Shown here: positions 1 through 8,063 of the stretch, piece by piece | How positions within the stretch are numbered: position 1 is the stretch's first letter | Layout: each line of letters opens with the position of its first letter | DNA from: Dechloromonas sp. | GTDB taxonomy: Bacteria; Pseudomonadota; Gammaproteobacteria; Burkholderiales; Rhodocyclaceae | Reading direction: 5' to 3' | Assembly: GCA_016791065.1 (NCBI GenBank) | Contig: JAEUOD010000013.1 | Span: 1-36,641 of the forward strand | Length of the DNA stretch: 36,641 bases | Position numbers and translations under genes: made by a program | The notes under the pieces: generated by a model | Told to the model about the DNA's origin: nothing | What the model saw: the letters and a program-made list of their open reading frames with translations, nothing else | Database searches by the model: none

Positions 1-333
1 GTTGTCGCCTTTCTTGGGGGCAGCGACCGGGGCCTGAACCTGGACGCCCATCATCTTCATCGAGGTGTTCTGCCACAGCGAGAAGTAGTCCCACATCATG
101 TTCATCTGGGTCTGGGCCATCTTGTACGGATTGGCCATCAAACGCGCCGAGAGATCCATGAAGGCCTTGGCGACGCCCAGTTCGTCGGCCGGGGCGTCGA
201 CGCCTTCCTTGGCCTTCTTTTCCATGAACTGGGTGATGACGCGCGAAGCACGCTGGGCGACTTCGGCATAGGTCTTGGCCATCTCGGCCGGATTGGGCAG
301 GTTGGCTGCCGGATTTTCGGTTTGCTGCGACAT
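1..333 (-). CDS. phaC: class I poly(3-hydroxyalkanoate) synthase, N-terminal part (truncated by window edge)
   Basis: Only the first 111 codons are inside the window; the gene runs off the left edge. PhaC polymerises 3-hydroxyacyl-CoA into PHA storage granules. What is visible is the non-catalytic N-terminal region that precedes the alpha/beta-hydrolase domain in class I synthases: a helical stretch reading AKAFMDLSARLMANPYKMA followed by a Trp-rich segment (WDYFSLWQ), as in the family segment that describes leftover helices before the catalytic core. The catalytic Cys-Asp-His lie outside the window, so activity cannot be judged. The start at 333 follows an AGGGAGC ribosome site. The upstream MBL gene ends 17 nt before it, so the two are probably co-transcribed. 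A phasin is the main alternative, because phasins are also helical, but the residue pattern favours PhaC. Confidence 0.72.
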   Translation of the reverse strand, partial: MSQQTENPAANLPNPAEMAKTYAEVAQRASRVITQFMEKKAKEGVDAPADELGVAKAFMDLSARLMANPYKMAQTQMNMMWDYFSLWQNTSMKMMGVQVQAPVAAPKKGDN

Positions 334-350
334 ACGTGAAGCTCCCTCTG

Positions 351-1388
351 TCAGTTTACGGCGTTCTGCTGCTGCCGCTGGAATCGAATCACGCCGTCGG
401 CATCGATGTTGCGCGACAACCGGCCGGCTTGTTCAAGGTAATTCAGATGGGCAATCGCTTCACCCATCGCAAACATGGTTTGATGCGTATCGAGCGCCCG
501 CTGAAACAACACATCAAGCGACTCGGCTGCGCTCTTCGGCGCATGTTCACAGCTATTCTCCAGTGCACGCAAACGTTCCTCGTGGTGCGCGTGCAATGCC
601 GCCACCCGGGGCTGCACGCCGTGGAACGGCAGTCCGTGCGAAGGCAACACCAAGGTCTGTTCCGGTATTCCGCTCGCCAGTTTATCCAGCGAATCGAGAT
701 ACCAGCCCAGGGCGTCGGCATCCGGCGTCGCTGCGAAGACACTGATATTCGTGGAAATTCTCGGCAGAAGCATGTCGCCTGAAATTAACACGCCGAGTTC
801 GGGGCAGTAAAGCGACATATGCTCAGGCGCATGACCATGGCCGATGATCACCTGCCAGGGACGGCCATCCACGCCTATTTCGTCATCGGCCTTGAGCCGG
901 TGGTAATGCTCGGGCAGCGCGGGAACCGCCTTGCGATAGCCTGAGCCGCGCTTCTCGAAGCGGGCCAGTCCGTCAGCATCGAGCCCATGCTGGCGGAACT
1001 GCTCGACCATGAAGCGCGCCCCGTGACCGGCCACTTCGTTCCAGACCACATGCGCGGTCAGGAATTCGCCGCTGGTCATCCACAAGGGCGCCCCGGTTTC
1101 GGCCATGAGCCAGGTGGCGAGGCCAAGATGATCGGGATGGAAATGCGTGACGATCAGTCTTTTCACCGGGCCGTCGAGTCCGGCGATGACCTGCCGCCAG
1201 GTGGCACGCACCGCATCGTCCGGAAAACCGGTATCAACAATGGTCCAGCCATCGCCATCGCGCAGCAGCCAGAGATTGATGTGGTCGAGTTGGAAAGGCA
1301 GCGGCATGCGCAGCCAGAAAACGCCGGGGGCGACTTCGATCCGCTCGCCAGCGGCAGGTGGCAGGGCGTGGGGATAATGCATGGACAT
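351..1388 (-). CDS. MBL-fold metallo-hydrolase (glyoxalase II-like)
   Basis: A 345-residue metallo-beta-lactamase-fold hydrolase. The metal-binding signature THFHPDH is at residues 81-87 (H82, H84, D86, H87). Further ligands are probably in GHGHAPEH (about 183-190) and SGDML (about 203-207). The C-terminal third, after about residue 250, looks like the winged-helix extension common in LACTB2-like hydrolases. Such enzymes hydrolyse thioesters or other esters; the substrate is unknown, and an acyl-CoA or lactone is plausible given the neighbourhood. The start at 1388 has an in-frame alternative two codons later (1382). It is divergent from liuR across 107 bp and sits directly upstream of phaC with a 17-nt gap, suggesting an MBL-phaC transcript. 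The family assignment is firm; the specific role is not. Confidence 0.85.
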   Translation of the reverse strand: MSMHYPHALPPAAGERIEVAPGVFWLRMPLPFQLDHINLWLLRDGDGWTIVDTGFPDDAVRATWRQVIAGLDGPVKRLIVTHFHPDHLGLATWLMAETGAPLWMTSGEFLTAHVVWNEVAGHGARFMVEQFRQHGLDADGLARFEKRGSGYRKAVPALPEHYHRLKADDEIGVDGRPWQVIIGHGHAPEHMSLYCPELGVLISGDMLLPRISTNISVFAATPDADALGWYLDSLDKLASGIPEQTLVLPSHGLPFHGVQPRVAALHAHHEERLRALENSCEHAPKSAAESLDVLFQRALDTHQTMFAMGEAIAHLNYLEQAGRLSRNIDADGVIRFQRQQQNAVN

Positions 1389-1439
1389 TGCAGGTCAAAC
1401 CTCGAATACCGGAGGGACAAATTACCATACGGTAGCGGA

Positions 1440-1468
1440 TTGAAAAAACCCCCTGCATCTGATTTACT
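1440..1468 (+). promoter_or_regulatory. possible sigma70 promoter of liuR
   Basis: TTGAAA at 1440-1445 and TTTACT at 1463-1468 are separated by 17 nt; the predicted transcript starts near 1475, about 20 nt before the GTG start of liuR. A short inverted repeat, TACC-N4-GGTA at 1423-1434, lies just upstream in the region shared with the divergent MBL gene and could be a regulator site. Both are weak matches. Confidence 0.35.
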
Positions 1469-1495
1469 TGCGCCGAATTCCTCAAGGACAGCCCA

Positions 1496-1891
1496 GTGAA
1501 CCAGCCGGCCACCATCTTCGCCATTTCCGATCTCGCCCGTGAATTCGGCATCACGCCGCGCACCATTCGCTTCTGGGAAGACCAGGGCATCCTCTCGCCG
1601 GAACGCGAAGGCAACAAGCGCGTGTTCACCCGGCGCGACCGCGCCCGTCTCAAGATGGCCTTGCGCGGCAAACGCCTCGGCCTGAGCCTGGCCGAGATCA
1701 AGGACCTGATCGGCATGTACAACTCGACCGAAGACGAGACACCGCAACTGCTCGAATGCCTGCGCGTCATGTCGAAGCGGCGCGAGGCGCTGGAGCAGCA
1801 GCGCGAGGACATCGAGGCGATGCTGAGCGAAATCGGCCAGTTCGAACAGCAATGCCAGCAGGAGTTGGCTCGCCGCGATGCGCCGAAATAA
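1496..1891 (+). CDS. liuR: MerR-family transcriptional regulator of leucine/isovalerate catabolism
   Basis: A 131-residue MerR-family regulator. Residues 8-75 form the winged helix-turn-helix (ISDLAREFGITPRTIRFWEDQ, written here as the recognition core around residues 10-30) and the DNA-binding wing GNKRVFTRRD (39-48). Residues 85-125 form the dimerising coiled coil. It lacks the C-terminal cysteine cluster of metal-sensing MerR proteins, as expected for a protein sensing an organic or CoA ligand. It starts with GTG at 1496, with AAGGA at 1484-1488 as ribosome site. Its place immediately before an isovaleryl-CoA degradation operon, and the palindrome beginning 16 nt after its stop codon, identify it as LiuR. 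Family knowledge: LiuR proteins control liu genes in many proteobacteria. Whether it represses or activates here is inferred from operator position (overlap with the -35 box suggests repression). Confidence 0.88.
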   Translation: MNQPATIFAISDLAREFGITPRTIRFWEDQGILSPEREGNKRVFTRRDRARLKMALRGKRLGLSLAEIKDLIGMYNSTEDETPQLLECLRVMSKRREALEQQREDIEAMLSEIGQFEQQCQQELARRDAPK

Positions 1892-1906
1892 ATATTTGCC
1901 GACCAG

Positions 1907-1922
1907 TTGACGTTAACGTCAA
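1907..1922. promoter_or_regulatory. LiuR operator: perfect 16-bp palindrome
   Basis: TTGACGTTAACGTCAA is identical to its reverse complement. It resembles the AT-flanked ACGT-containing palindromes attributed to LiuR in proteobacteria (family knowledge). It lies between liuR and the first operon gene and covers the -35 hexamer. An extra AACGTA half-repeat follows at 1921-1926. Confidence 0.82.
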
Positions 1923-1934
1923 CGTAAATACAAT
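1907..1934 (+). promoter_or_regulatory. promoter of the liu operon
   Basis: TTGACG (1907-1912), a 16-nt spacer and TACAAT (1929-1934) form a good sigma70 promoter. The -35 box is the left arm of the LiuR palindrome. The transcription start predicted 7-8 nt after the -10 box falls at about 1941-1943, at or just before the ATG of the thioesterase gene, and no Shine-Dalgarno sequence is present. Confidence 0.7.
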
Positions 1935-1942
1935 CACGCCTC

Positions 1943-2386
1943 ATGACCCACATTTCCGACCCTCATTTCGCCGAACGCGTCCGCGCCAGCTTCGACCGGC
2001 AAAACGCCATGGCCCTGATCCGCGCGACGCTGCCCGTGGTGGAGCACGGCCGTACCGAGATCCACCTGCCGCACTGGTCGGGTGTCGAACAGCAGCACGG
2101 CTTCGTGCATGGCGGCGTGGTCGGCATGATTACCGATTCGGCGGCCGGCTACGCAGCGATGACCATGGTGCCGGCCAGCGCTTCGGTACTGACCGTCGAA
2201 TATAAGATGAACCTGATGTCCCCGGCCGACGGCGAGCACCTGATCGCCCGCGGCAAGGTGGTGCGACCGGGCCGGACCCTGATCATCACCCAGGCGGAGG
2301 TTTATGCCGTCAAGGATGGCAAGGAAACCCAATGCGCGCTCATGCAGCAGACCATCATGGTCATGCATGGCAAGAGCGAAAAGTAG
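1943..2386 (+). CDS. PaaI-type hotdog-fold acyl-CoA thioesterase
   Basis: A 147-residue single-domain hotdog thioesterase. The hallmark HGG motif is at residues 56-58 ([11 protein letters not shown]), followed by the acidic residue D65 that acts in catalysis in the PaaI/4HBT group. Such enzymes hydrolyse acyl-CoA or aryl-CoA thioesters in the cytosol and often rescue CoA trapped in dead-end intermediates. As the first gene of the liu operon it probably relieves CoA sequestration during leucine breakdown (inference). The ATG at 1943 lies 8 nt after the -10 box with no ribosome-binding site, so the transcript may be leaderless. The next start codon is 32 nt beyond its stop. Confidence 0.87.
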   Translation: MTHISDPHFAERVRASFDRQNAMALIRATLPVVEHGRTEIHLPHWSGVEQQHGFVHGGVVGMITDSAAGYAAMTMVPASASVLTVEYKMNLMSPADGEHLIARGKVVRPGRTLIITQAEVYAVKDGKETQCALMQQTIMVMHGKSEK

Positions 2387-2418
2387 TTCAAAACAAATCT
2401 GATAACGGAGACAAAACC

Positions 2419-3591
2419 ATGAACATTCCCAGCCTCGACTTCGGCCTCGGCGAAGACATCAATATGTTGCGCGATGCGGTGAAGGCCTTTGCCGACGCCG
2501 AAATCGCGCCACGTGCCGCCGAGATTGATCGCGTCAACGAATTCCCGGCCGACCTCTGGAAGAAGTTCGGCGACATGGGCCTGCTCGGCATGACGGCCGG
2601 CGAGGAATACGGCGGCACCAACATGGGCTACCTCGCCCACATCGTCGCGCTGGAAGAGATTTCACGCGCCTCGGCCTCGGTCGGACTGTCCTACGGCGCC
2701 CACTCCAACCTGTGCGTGAACCAGATCCGCCGCAACGGCACGGAAGCCCAGAAGCAGAAATACCTGCCCAAGCTGATTTCCGGCGAGCACGTCGGAGCAC
2801 TCGCCATGTCCGAGCCGAACGCCGGCTCCGATGTCGTCTCGATGAAGCTCAAGGCCGAGAAAAAGGGCGACCGCTACGTCCTCAACGGCGCCAAGATGTG
2901 GATCACCAACGGCGGCGATGCCGACACCCTGGTCGTCTACGCCAAGACCGACCTCAATGCGGGCGCCAAGGGCATGACCGCCTTCATCGTCGAAAAGGGC
3001 TTCAAGGGCTTCACCCATGGCACCCACCTCGACAAGCTGGGCATGCGCGGCTCCAACACCTTCCCGCTCTTCTTCGACGACTGCGAAGTGCCGGAAGAGA
3101 ACGTGCTGGGCGGCGTCGGCAACGGCACCAAGGTGCTGATGTCCGGCCTCGACTACGAGCGCGCCGTGCTCTGTGGCGGCCCGCTCGGCATCATGGCGGC
3201 CTGCATGGACGTCGTCGTCCCCTACCTGCACGAGCGCAAGCAGTTCGGCCAGGCGATCGGCGAGTGTCAACTCATGCAAGGCAAGGTCGCCGACATGTAT
3301 TCGACCTGGATGGCCAACCGCGCGTACGTCTATGCGCTGGGCAAGGCTTGCGACAGCACCGACCATGCCCGCACCCTGCGCAAGGATGCCGCCGGCGCGA
3401 TTCTCTACTCCGCCGAAAAGGCCACCTGGATGGCCGGCGAGGCGATCCAGACGCTGGGTGGCGTCGGCTACACCAACGAGTATCCGACCGGCCGCCTGTG
3501 GCGCGATGCCAAGCTCTATGAGATCGGAGCGGGCACCTCGGAAATCCGTAGAATGCTGATCGGCCGCGAACTTTTCGCGGAAACCGCATAA
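2419..3591 (+). CDS. liuA: isovaleryl-CoA dehydrogenase
   Basis: A 390-residue FAD acyl-CoA dehydrogenase that oxidises isovaleryl-CoA to 3-methylcrotonyl-CoA, the first committed liu step, passing electrons to ETF. The N-terminal helical domain is about 8-120, the beta domain about 125-225 (SEPNAGSDV at 131-139) and the C-terminal helical domain 240-390. The catalytic base is at the isovaleryl-type position: E247 within LDYERAVL, while the usual C-terminal position reads YEIGAGTSE instead of YEGAND. That displacement is the mark of isovaleryl-CoA dehydrogenases and separates it from the second dehydrogenase at 6917. I chose the ATG at 2419, preceded by ACGGAGAC; the reading frame is open further upstream but that part overlaps the thioesterase gene. 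Confidence 0.95.
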   Translation: MNIPSLDFGLGEDINMLRDAVKAFADAEIAPRAAEIDRVNEFPADLWKKFGDMGLLGMTAGEEYGGTNMGYLAHIVALEEISRASASVGLSYGAHSNLCVNQIRRNGTEAQKQKYLPKLISGEHVGALAMSEPNAGSDVVSMKLKAEKKGDRYVLNGAKMWITNGGDADTLVVYAKTDLNAGAKGMTAFIVEKGFKGFTHGTHLDKLGMRGSNTFPLFFDDCEVPEENVLGGVGNGTKVLMSGLDYERAVLCGGPLGIMAACMDVVVPYLHERKQFGQAIGECQLMQGKVADMYSTWMANRAYVYALGKACDSTDHARTLRKDAAGAILYSAEKATWMAGEAIQTLGGVGYTNEYPTGRLWRDAKLYEIGAGTSEIRRMLIGRELFAETA

Positions 3592-3600
3592 CGCGCTCCC

Positions 3601-3625
3601 GCCGGGCTCCGGACGGAAGCCCGGC
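3601..3625 (+). other. intercistronic hairpin between liuA and the fusion gene
   Basis: GCCGGGCT (3601-3608) and AGCCCGGC (3618-3625) form a perfect 8-bp stem with a 9-nt loop. No T-run follows. It may protect the upstream message or partly attenuate transcription. It shares its GCCGGG/CCCGGC core with the hairpin at 8064-8097 in the same operon. Confidence 0.6.
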
Positions 3626-3643
3626 AACAGGAGCTAGACAGCA

Positions 3644-4792
3644 ATGACCGTTACCCTTCGCACCCTTACCGCCAACGACACCGAGGCTCTGGAGCAGGTC
3701 CGCCAGTACTTCCGCAACTATGCGGGCTGGCTGGGCGTCGACCTGTCGTACCAGAACTTCGACCAGGAAATGGCCTCGCTGCCGGGTGCCTACGCGCCGC
3801 CCCAGGGCCGCCTGTTCTTTGCCGAAGTTGACGGACGGCCGGCCGGCTGCGTCGGTGTACGGCCGCTGCAGGACAGCGACGGCGTGTGCGAAATGAAGCG
3901 TCTTTACGTCACGCCGGAGGAGCGCGGCCACGGTGTCGGTGCCCACCTCGCCATGGCCGCGATCAAAGCTGCCAAGGAAATCGGCTACAAGAAGCTGATG
4001 CTCGACACCCTGCCCAACATGCGCATGGCCGTGAAGCTTTACCGCGAGCTGGGGTTCACCGAGGCGCCGAACTACTACCAGACGCCGGTCGAGGGCACCA
4101 TGTTCATGGCTCTCGATCTCGACAACTGGTCCGAGGAAGAAGTGCGCAGCGAAAACCTCTCGCACCTCTTCGACTTCAACCGTGCCTGGGCACGCCAGAT
4201 GAGCGAAGTGGACCCGACCTACTTCGACCGCCTGGCCAAGATCCAGACACCCGAGTTCCTGTGGATCGGCTGCTCGGATTCGCGCGTGCCGGCCAACCAG
4301 ATCGTCGGGCTGCTGCCGGGCGAGGTCTTCGTGCACCGCAACGTCGCCAACCTCGTGCTGCACACCGACCTCAACTGCCTGTCGGTCATCCAGTACGCCG
4401 TCGATGTGCTGAAAGTGAAGCACATCATGGTCGTCGGCCACTACGGCTGCGGCGGCGTGCTCGCCGCGCTGAACAAGGCGCGCGTCGGCATCGTCGATTT
4501 CTGGCTGGACAATGTCCAGCAGGTCCATAACAAGCACATCGCCCAGGTCGACGCCCTGCCCGCCGAAAAACGCCATGACCGCCTGTGCGAACTCAATGTC
4601 CTGGAACAGGTCGGCAGCCTGTGCCACACGCCGGTCGTCAAGGACGCCTGGGCGCGCGGCCAGAAGCTGACCATCCACGGCTGGATCTATGGCCTTAAGG
4701 ACGGCCTGATGCACGACCTCGGCATCACCGTCGACTGTCCCGAGGACTTGAGCTCGCGCTATGACGCCGCGCTCAAGGCCCTGGATGCCTAA
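3644..4792 (+). CDS. GNAT acetyltransferase - beta-carbonic anhydrase fusion protein
   Basis: A 382-residue two-domain protein. Residues 1-158 are a GNAT N-acetyltransferase: acetyl-CoA-binding motif A reads ERGHGVGAHLA (93-103) and motif B ends in LYRELGF (132-138). Residues 165-382 are a complete beta-class carbonic anhydrase: C210 and D212-R214 in CSDSR, then H266 and C269 in GHYGCGG supply the zinc ligands and the Asp-Arg dyad. Beta carbonic anhydrases interconvert CO2 and bicarbonate; a full copy is about 200-220 residues, matching this half. In this operon the bicarbonate would feed methylcrotonyl-CoA carboxylase (LiuB/LiuD), which is an inference from context. The acetyltransferase substrate is unknown. 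There is no stop or frameshift between the halves. The ATG follows a weak AGGAG at 3629-3633, which is 10 nt upstream. Confidence 0.92.
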   Translation: MTVTLRTLTANDTEALEQVRQYFRNYAGWLGVDLSYQNFDQEMASLPGAYAPPQGRLFFAEVDGRPAGCVGVRPLQDSDGVCEMKRLYVTPEERGHGVGAHLAMAAIKAAKEIGYKKLMLDTLPNMRMAVKLYRELGFTEAPNYYQTPVEGTMFMALDLDNWSEEEVRSENLSHLFDFNRAWARQMSEVDPTYFDRLAKIQTPEFLWIGCSDSRVPANQIVGLLPGEVFVHRNVANLVLHTDLNCLSVIQYAVDVLKVKHIMVVGHYGCGGVLAALNKARVGIVDFWLDNVQQVHNKHIAQVDALPAEKRHDRLCELNVLEQVGSLCHTPVVKDAWARGQKLTIHGWIYGLKDGLMHDLGITVDCPEDLSSRYDAALKALDA

Positions 4793-4823
4793 CCATCAAC
4801 AACAAACGCAAGGAGAAACCAGC

Positions 4824-6014
4824 ATGTCCGACCCGATCGTCATCGTTTCCGCCGCCCGTACCGCCATGGGCTCGTTCCAGGGCGGCTTCGCCGGCCTCAC
4901 CGCCGCCAACCTCGGTGCCGTCGCCATCAAGGCCGCCGTCGAGCGCGCCGGGATCGACGCCAACCTGATCGAGGAAGTGCTGATGGGCTGCGTGCTGCAA
5001 GCCGGCCAGGGCCAGGCCCCGGCCCGCCAGGCTGCGCTCCAGGCCGGCCTGCCGCTTTCCGCCGGCTGCGCCACGATCCACAAGGTCTGCGGTTCGGCCA
5101 TGAAGGCGACCATGCTCGGCCACGACGGCATCCTCGCCGGCTCCTACGGCGCCGCCGTGGTCGGCGGCATGGAGTCGATGACCAACGCCCCTTACCTGCT
5201 GCCCAAGGCGCGCGGTGGCTACCGTCTCGGCCACGGCCAGATCATTGACCACATGTTCATGGACGGCCTCGAAGACGCCTATTCCAAGGAAAACCGCGGC
5301 CGCCTGATGGGCACCTTCGCCGAGGAATGCGCCAGCAGCTACGGCTTCACCCGTGAAGCCCAGGATGAGTTCGCCGTCCGCTCGACGACGCGCGCCATCG
5401 AAGCCAGCAACAACGGGTCCTTCGCCTGGGAAATCGCGCCGGTCACCGTCGCCGGCCGCAAGGGCGATGTCGTGATCGACAAGGACGAAGGTCCGTTCGC
5501 CGTCAATGTCGACAAGATTCCGACCCTGAAGCCGGCCTTCAAGAAGGACGGCACGGTCACCGCCGCCAATTCCTCGTCGATCTCCGACGGCGCCGCCGCC
5601 ATGGTCCTGATGCGCGAATCGCAAGCCGCCAAGCTGGGCCTCGCCCCGATTGCCCGAATCGTCGGCCACACGACGCACGCCGGCACCCCGGCCCTCTTCC
5701 CGTCTGCCCCGGTCGGCGCCATGCAGAAGCTGTTCGCCAAGACCGGCTGGACCGCCGAATCGGTCGACCTCTACGAGATCAACGAAGCCTTCGCCGTCGT
5801 CACCATGGCCTCGCTGCACGACCTCAAGCTCGACCCGGCCAAGGTCAACATCCACGGCGGGGCCTGTGCCCTGGGTCACCCGATCGGCGCTTCCGGTGCC
5901 CGCATCGTCGTCACCCTGCTCGGCGCGCTCAAGAAGTACGGCAAGAAGCGCGGCGTCGCCTCGCTCTGCATCGGCGGCGGCGAAGCCACGGCACTCGCGG
6001 TGGAAATGCTCTAA
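4824..6014 (+). CDS. acetyl-CoA C-acyltransferase (thiolase)
   Basis: A 396-residue thiolase II. Catalytic Cys89 is in HKVCGSAMKA; the NEAFA motif (about 321-325), the His of GGACALGHPIGASG (about 347-360) and the C-terminal CIGGGEA cysteine complete the active site. It cleaves or forms acetoacetyl-CoA using acetyl-CoA and CoA. In this operon it can take acetoacetate-derived acetoacetyl-CoA from the LiuE reaction to two acetyl-CoA, or in reverse provide acetoacetyl-CoA for PHB (context inference; phaC is nearby). The ATG at 4824 follows AAGGAG at 4809-4814; an upstream in-frame start would overlap the fusion gene and is less likely. An atoB-type degradative role and a phaA-type biosynthetic role cannot be told apart from sequence alone. 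Confidence 0.93.
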   Translation: MSDPIVIVSAARTAMGSFQGGFAGLTAANLGAVAIKAAVERAGIDANLIEEVLMGCVLQAGQGQAPARQAALQAGLPLSAGCATIHKVCGSAMKATMLGHDGILAGSYGAAVVGGMESMTNAPYLLPKARGGYRLGHGQIIDHMFMDGLEDAYSKENRGRLMGTFAEECASSYGFTREAQDEFAVRSTTRAIEASNNGSFAWEIAPVTVAGRKGDVVIDKDEGPFAVNVDKIPTLKPAFKKDGTVTAANSSSISDGAAAMVLMRESQAAKLGLAPIARIVGHTTHAGTPALFPSAPVGAMQKLFAKTGWTAESVDLYEINEAFAVVTMASLHDLKLDPAKVNIHGGACALGHPIGASGARIVVTLLGALKKYGKKRGVASLCIGGGEATALAVEML

Positions 6015-6920
6015 GTGCCGCAGCAGGCCGGCTCGATAACCTACCTGAAGCTGATCGGGACCATGTTCATGTGGGGTGGAACCTGGATTGCCGGACGGGT
6101 GGTGGCGCAGGAACTGACCGCGCCGCTCGCCGCCCCGGCCATCCGCTTCCTGCTCGCCGGACTGGCCCTGGCCGGCGTCGCGCTGGCCAGCGAGGGGCGC
6201 ATTCCGCGTCCCGAAACCGGCAGCGAGTGGGGCGTCGTCACCGGCCTGGCGATGACGGGCATCTTCCTCTACGCCCTCTGCTTTTTCTATGGCCTCAAGC
6301 ACATCACGGCCGGGCGCGGCGCCCTGGTCGTCGCCCTCAACCCGGTGCTGGTCGCGCTCGGCGCCTGGCTCTTCGGCCAGGAGCGGATGAATCCGGCGAA
6401 GCTGGCCGGCATCGCGATCGCCACGGCTGGTTGTCTGACCGTGATCGGCAACGGCAATCCACTCGCCCTGCTGCAAGGCGAAATCGGCATCGGCGAATGG
6501 CTGATCCTCGGCTGCGCGCTGTGCTGGACGGCCTACACCTTCATCGGCCGGCAGGCGACGAAGACCCTGAGCCCGCTCGCGGCAACCCTCTGGGCCAGCC
6601 TGCTCGGCGCCGGTCTGATCGGCCTCGCCGCCCTGATCCAGGGCGGCATCGAGATCGCCGCGTGGTCCTGGCGGGTATGGACCAGCGTGTTGTTCCTCGC
6701 CATCGGCGGCACAGCACTCGCCTTCACCTGGTTCGCCGACGGCGTACGCCGGATCGGCGCCGCCAAGGCTTCGGTATTCGTCAACCTGGTCCCGGTCTTC
6801 GCCGTCCTGCAGGCTGCCGTCCTGCTCGACGAGCATCTCGGCCTGGCCGTCCTCGGCGGCGGCCTGCTGGTCATCGTCGGCGTCTGGCTGACCACACAAT
6901 TTTCGGAGAGAACTGCATGA
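6015..6920 (+). CDS. EamA/DMT-superfamily transporter
   Basis: A 301-residue integral membrane protein with ten predicted transmembrane helices arranged as two EamA repeats (about 8-140 and 150-295), the normal size for the drug/metabolite transporter family. MWGGTWIAGR near residue 19 is the typical first-helix motif, and the second repeat ends in LLDEHLGLAVLGGGLLVIVGVWL-like sequence around 272-294. The start is a GTG that directly follows the thiolase stop codon (TAAGTG), so it is probably translationally coupled. Members of this family export amino acids and metabolites; export of leucine-pathway intermediates is possible but not shown. The 3' end overlaps the next gene by 4 nt (ATGA). 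Confidence 0.9.
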   Translation: MPQQAGSITYLKLIGTMFMWGGTWIAGRVVAQELTAPLAAPAIRFLLAGLALAGVALASEGRIPRPETGSEWGVVTGLAMTGIFLYALCFFYGLKHITAGRGALVVALNPVLVALGAWLFGQERMNPAKLAGIAIATAGCLTVIGNGNPLALLQGEIGIGEWLILGCALCWTAYTFIGRQATKTLSPLAATLWASLLGAGLIGLAALIQGGIEIAAWSWRVWTSVLFLAIGGTALAFTWFADGVRRIGAAKASVFVNLVPVFAVLQAAVLLDEHLGLAVLGGGLLVIVGVWLTTQFSERTA

Positions 6921-8053
6921 TCCTCACACAAGAACAGGAAATGATCCGCGACGCGATGCGCGCCTTTGCCCAGGAACGCCTCGCCCCCTTCGCCGCGGAA
7001 TGGGACAAGAACCACAGCTTCCCGGCCGAAGCGCTCAAGGAACTGGCCGAACTCGGCGCCATGGGCATGGTCGTGCCCGAGGAATGGGGCGGCGCCGGTA
7101 TGGATTACATGTCGCTGGTGCTGACCCTGGAAGAAATCGCCGCCGGCGATGGCGCCACCTCGACCATCGTCTCGGTGCAGAACTCGCTGGCTTGCGGCAT
7201 CACGCAAAAATACGGCACCGATGCCCAGAAGGAAGAATGGCTGAAGCCGCTGGCCCGCGGCGAGAAGCTCGGCTGCTTCTGCCTGACCGAACCGCACACC
7301 GGCTCCGATGCTGCCGCCATTACCACCCGCGCCGACCGCGACGGCGATTCCTTCGTCCTCAACGGCGTCAAGCAGTTCATCACCACCGGCAAGCACGCCC
7401 ACATGGCCATCGTCTTCGCAGTGACCGACAAGGCCGCCGGCAAGAAGGGCATTTCCTGCTTCCTGGTGCCGACCGCGACGCCGGGCTTCATCGTCGGCCG
7501 CACCGAGGACAAGATGGGCCAGCACGCCTCCGACACGGTGCAGATCATCCTCGAGAACTGCCGCGTGCCGGCTTCGGCGCTGCTCGGCAAGGAAGGCGAA
7601 GGCTACAAGATCGCCCTCTCCAACCTCGAAGCCGGCCGTATCGGCATCGCCGCCCAGTCGGTCGGCATGGCCCGCGCCGCTTTTGAGGCCGCCGTGCGTT
7701 ACGCCAGGGAGCGCGTCACTTTCGGCCAGCCGATCATCGAGCACCAGGCGGTCAACTTCAAGCTGGCCGACATGAACACCTTGCTCGACGCCGCACGCCT
7801 CATGGTCTGGCGCGCCGCCCAGCTCAAGGATGCCGGCAAGCCCTGCCTCAAGGAAGCCTCGATGGCCAAGATGTTCGCCTCGGAAGCGGCCGAGAAGATC
7901 GCTTCGGACGCCATCCAGATCCACGGCGGCGTCGGCTACACCAGCGACTTCCCGGTCGAGCGCATCTACCGCGACGTCCGCATCTGCCAGATCTACGAGG
8001 GCGCCAACGACATCCAGCGCCTGGTGATCGGGCGCAGCATCGCCGCCGAGTAA
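6917..8053 (+). CDS. acyl-CoA dehydrogenase, short-chain type
   Basis: A 378-residue FAD acyl-CoA dehydrogenase. In contrast to LiuA, the catalytic glutamate is at the classical C-terminal position, E361 in IYEGAND, and the LiuA-type position reads LEAGRIG. Other family landmarks are TEPHTGSD (124-131), RVTFGQPI (266-273) and the IHGGVGY segment (335-341). This pattern fits butyryl-CoA or 2-methyl-branched-chain acyl-CoA dehydrogenases. In the liu operon it may process isobutyryl-CoA or 2-methylbutyryl-CoA made from valine or isoleucine (inference). The ATG overlaps the transporter stop by 4 nt. Exact chain-length preference cannot be read from sequence. Confidence 0.93.
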   Translation: MILTQEQEMIRDAMRAFAQERLAPFAAEWDKNHSFPAEALKELAELGAMGMVVPEEWGGAGMDYMSLVLTLEEIAAGDGATSTIVSVQNSLACGITQKYGTDAQKEEWLKPLARGEKLGCFCLTEPHTGSDAAAITTRADRDGDSFVLNGVKQFITTGKHAHMAIVFAVTDKAAGKKGISCFLVPTATPGFIVGRTEDKMGQHASDTVQIILENCRVPASALLGKEGEGYKIALSNLEAGRIGIAAQSVGMARAAFEAAVRYARERVTFGQPIIEHQAVNFKLADMNTLLDAARLMVWRAAQLKDAGKPCLKEASMAKMFASEAAEKIASDAIQIHGGVGYTSDFPVERIYRDVRICQIYEGANDIQRLVIGRSIAAE

Positions 8054-8063
8054 GCCGAACCCC

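Noticed and set aside
4773-6899. Long minus-strand open frame (708 codons) opposite thiolase and transporter
   Set aside because: Shadow of GC-rich coding sequence; low-complexity Gly/Asp/Ala/His/Gln composition and no family motif, while the plus-strand genes have intact active sites.
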